Below are positions 61,756 to 64,000 of a stretch of DNA of 64,000 bases, in pieces. Positions within the stretch are counted from its first letter, which is position 1. Each line of letters opens with the position of its first letter. Where the stretch lies: contig NZ_RJNA01000006.1 of assembly GCF_003943815.1 (NCBI RefSeq), positions 37,235-101,234 on the forward strand, written 5' to 3'. Under the pieces are notes generated by a model, which did no database searches, was not told the DNA's origin, and saw only the letters and a program-made list of their open reading frames with translations. Both the position numbers and the translations under genes were made by a program. The DNA is from Streptococcus cristatus. GTDB taxonomy: Bacteria; Bacillota; Bacilli; Lactobacillales; Streptococcaceae.

Positions 61756-62817
61756 TCAAATCACAATCAATTCTTTTGGAGCAAGGGTCAAGACCTCACA
61801 ACCAGTCTCTGTAATCAGAAGGTCATCTTCGATGCGAACGCCGTATTTGCCATCCAGATAGATACCCGGTTCATCCGTCAGGACCATGCCAGCCTTGATC
61901 GGCTCTTCTGACTTACCAAAGTAAGGAATCTCATGGATATCCAGCCCAATTCCGTGGCCAATTCCGTGGCTAAAGTAAGGACCATAGCCTGCGTCGTTGA
62001 TAATTTGACGAGGAATCCGGTCAAAATCAATACAGCTGAGTCCAGCTTTAGCCGCTTCTATCAGGGCTTGATTGCTGCGCAGGACAATGTCATAAATCTC
62101 CCGCTCTTCATCCGTCACCTGCCCCACATGAACAGTCCGTGTCATATCGCTGACATAGTGGTTATAATAGCAGCCAAAATCCATGGTCAGGGTCTCACCA
62201 TTTTGGATAACCTTGTCACTAGCCACACCGTGCGGCATAGCAGAGCGGTAACCCGAAGCGATGATGAAGTCAAAAGAGGCACCTGAAGCACCTAGCTGCC
62301 GCATACGGGCATCTAAAAAGTTCATAACAGCCAGCTCTGTCGTCTCACCAGGCTTGATAAAATCCAGCACATCTAGGAAAGCTTGATCCGAAATCTGACA
62401 GGCCTTGCGAATGGTCGCGATTTCTTGCTCATCTTTAATCATGCGCAGATTTTCGATAAAACCTGTCATCGGCACCAACTCATGACCAGCAAACACACTT
62501 TCCAGCATCTTGAAGTAAGCATAGGAAATCTCATCATCAAAACCGATTTTCGCCAACTGATCGTCTGCAATGATATTAGCAATTTCACCAACCGCATCCC
62601 GCGTTTCAACAATATCAAAGCCTTCAACCACGCCCTTGGCAATCAAGGTATAGCGAGAATCCGTCAAGAAAATCCGTCGTGATTTGCTGATGAAAACTGT
62701 CGCTTCTGTGCCACTAAAACCAGTCAGATAGTAAATATTTTTCAGATTGGTTACTAGGACAGCATCGCATTCTGTCTGAGCCAAGGCTGCTTCAAATTTT
62801 TCAACTCTTGATAACAT
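61756..62817 (-). CDS. pepP: Xaa-Pro aminopeptidase (M24B)
   Basis: The 353-residue enzyme removes N-terminal residues before proline. The M24 metal ligands are visible: Asp in LTMDFGCYYNHYVSDMTRT, His in GHGIGLDIHE, and Glu in DEPGIYLDG and RIEDDLLI. The N-terminal creatinase-like domain covers about 1-125. It is cytoplasmic (no signal peptide). It lies immediately upstream of efp; pepP-efp pairing is common in Firmicutes. Confidence 0.93.
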   Translation of the reverse strand: MLSRVEKFEAALAQTECDAVLVTNLKNIYYLTGFSGTEATVFISKSRRIFLTDSRYTLIAKGVVEGFDIVETRDAVGEIANIIADDQLAKIGFDDEISYAYFKMLESVFAGHELVPMTGFIENLRMIKDEQEIATIRKACQISDQAFLDVLDFIKPGETTELAVMNFLDARMRQLGASGASFDFIIASGYRSAMPHGVASDKVIQNGETLTMDFGCYYNHYVSDMTRTVHVGQVTDEEREIYDIVLRSNQALIEAAKAGLSCIDFDRIPRQIINDAGYGPYFSHGIGHGIGLDIHEIPYFGKSEEPIKAGMVLTDEPGIYLDGKYGVRIEDDLLITETGCEVLTLAPKELIVI

Positions 62818-62883
62818 GAGAAAACCTCCGTAAAATAATTCGATTGAGTATCGTAAAATAAAAATTCTGCTGATGAAGAGTCA

Positions 62884-64000
62884 CTACTCTTCGTCTTTTG
62901 TTTCTTTTTGCGTCTTTTCCACATTACGCTGATAGGCCTGAATCTGTCGTTCCAACTCCCGTTCGATCGCTGGTTCTGGCGCATATTTTTCTTCCCAGTC
63001 ATCTGGTTTGAGGATTTTATGGGTCACTGGATCAAAATGCGCTTTTCCATCTGGGAAAATTTTCCCTATATTGGCCTGATGGACAATATCGAAAATCCGC
63101 TCAGGATCAACTCCCATCAAGACAAAGCTACCGTAAGTAAAGTAGAGCGTATCGATCAGAGCATCCACTTGACCAACTAAGGAGATTTCTGCCTTGCTCT
63201 TGCTACGAACCTTGGCAGCAGCCTTATCTAAAGCCTCGTGCATTCTGGACATCGACTGGTCAAATTCTTCCTCTGAAGAGCTGGCAGCTCTGAGAAATTC
63301 AACCAACTCTTCCAACTTGAAGTCAGCACGGTGCCGAGCTTCCTCTGGTGTCCAAGCAATGGGTTCTTCCTGCGTAGACTCATCCATAACACTATGGAAG
63401 GTCTTGACCTTATTGAAGTGGTGATCGCGAGACACAAAGACTTTCTCACTCGCTAAAATACCAAAATGTTCTAGTGCCCGATGAATCCCGTCCTGACTAT
63501 TGCTGCTAGTCGTATGCTTGGCTACTTCTTTGACAGAGCTGGTGCCATTTCCCATAGCAATAGACAAGCCAACTCCCGACAGCATTTCCAAGTCATTGTC
63601 AGAGTCGCCGAAGGCCATGACCTGATGAATATCAAAGCCATACTCTTGACCGACTAGACGAATCCCCTCCAGCTTGGACATCCCTTGATTGATGATGTCC
63701 ACTGCATAAGGACTCGAACGAGTAAATTTTAAATGGGGGAAATCTACTTCAATCTTTGCACTCTCAGCCGGATCCGCCAAAATCAGCACCTGAAAAATGG
63801 GCTCTTGAATCAATTTCAACAGGTCTTCTTCATGCTGAGGCAGGGCCTTACTTACAATCTTGTTAAAACCATGGCTCACCGTCCGAGTCATCTTTCTAGG
63901 AATAAACTGGGTAGCCCACTGTGAAAAAGAACTCATACCAAAGGTCATAATTTTTGAACCTTGCATAGCCTGTTCTGTTCCCAAGGAAATCTCTTTCCGG
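62884..64000 (-). CDS. HAD-IIB hydrolase fused to a MazG-like domain, N-terminus beyond window
   Basis: The frame is open to the window end, so the N-terminal HAD motif (DxDGT) is not seen. The visible part has the late Cof-type HAD motifs: SKLEGIRLVGQEYGFD with the motif III Lys, and FGDSDNDLEML (motif IV) followed by GVGLSIAMGNGTSSVKEVA. From about 195 residues before the end it continues into a helical MazG/PRA-PH-like domain (HRADFKLEELVEFLRAA; VGQVDALIDTLYFTYGSFVL; GKIFPDGKAHFDP). A phosphatase joined to a nucleotide pyrophosphohydrolase-type domain suggests house-cleaning of nucleotides or sugar phosphates. Confidence 0.83.
   Translation of the reverse strand, partial: RKEISLGTEQAMQGSKIMTFGMSSFSQWATQFIPRKMTRTVSHGFNKIVSKALPQHEEDLLKLIQEPIFQVLILADPAESAKIEVDFPHLKFTRSSPYAVDIINQGMSKLEGIRLVGQEYGFDIHQVMAFGDSDNDLEMLSGVGLSIAMGNGTSSVKEVAKHTTSSNSQDGIHRALEHFGILASEKVFVSRDHHFNKVKTFHSVMDESTQEEPIAWTPEEARHRADFKLEELVEFLRAASSSEEEFDQSMSRMHEALDKAAAKVRSKSKAEISLVGQVDALIDTLYFTYGSFVLMGVDPERIFDIVHQANIGKIFPDGKAHFDPVTHKILKPDDWEEKYAPEPAIERELERQIQAYQRNVEKTQKETKDEE

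Overview
The window reads as low-GC Firmicutes chromosome, almost certainly a viridans Streptococcus of the sanguinis/gordonii type. The reasons are inference from gene content: a complete scrK-scrA/scrB-scrR sucrose locus, an LPKTG-anchored surface pullulanase with a YSIRK-like signal, paired BceAB-type peptide-antibiotic modules, paired DUF805 proteins around metG, a UPF0397 ECF S component, and the asp23-like/nusB/efp/pepP block. Most genes lie on the minus strand. No rRNA, tRNA, CRISPR array, prophage or plasmid replication gene was seen.

Region 1 (1-16.4 kb) is a broken IS1182-type transposase, an amino-acid permease, and then a large antimicrobial-peptide sensing and detoxification island. 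A BceR/BceS-like two-component system (14.5-16.2 kb) is accompanied by two BceAB-like transporters (2.8-5.5 and 10.8-13.6 kb). A TraX-like membrane protein heads the second transporter operon. Three promoters in this island share one layout: a TNACA-N4-TGTAA operator, a GAAAG-RTTA block and a -10 box about 53 bp from the operator. They drive bceAB-1, traX-bceAB-2 and a 43-codon gene that is easily missed. Nested inside are a TetR gene with two matching operators (its own promoter and a small NrdI-like operon) and an ABC-2 exporter operon ending in LytTR-DUF3021.

Region 2 (16.4-34 kb) holds an Mbeg1-like hydrolase, metG flanked by two DUF805 genes, a nucleoside phosphorylase-EcfAA'-EcfT operon, small stand-alone enzymes and regulators, trhO, and an XRE-regulated operon of small membrane proteins whose CPBP protease gene carries an in-frame amber codon. 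It ends with a SAM hydrolase next to a UPF0397 S component and a Trep_Strep-type S component; neither is beside its energising module.

Region 3 (34-42 kb) is a methionine-type uptake cluster (metQ-like lipoprotein, M20 peptidase, metN, metI) plus a second amino-acid binding lipoprotein, another M20 amidohydrolase and a DUF5105 lipoprotein. Region 4 (42-48 kb) is a SatRAB-like MarR/heterodimeric ABC exporter operon. The first exporter subunit is frameshifted inside its Walker A motif, and twin palindromic MarR sites precede the operon. A PDF-like protein follows.

Region 5 (47.6-57.5 kb) is sucrose and alpha-glucan catabolism: scrK, scrA, the divergent scrB-scrR, and a pullulanase gene with a cre-like site just downstream of its promoter. 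Region 6 (57.8-64 kb) has small membrane proteins, a GNAT enzyme, an internally deleted IS256-family relic that keeps both ends, an array of 42-bp tandem repeats, then nusB, asp23-like, efp, pepP and a HAD-MazG-type fusion cut by the window edge.

The most unusual items are the shared-architecture promoters with the hidden 43-codon gene, three copies of a ~175-bp structured repeat placed just after minus-strand stop codons, the 42-bp frame-preserving tandem array beside nusB, and near-identical BceA ATPases paired with clearly diverged permeases.
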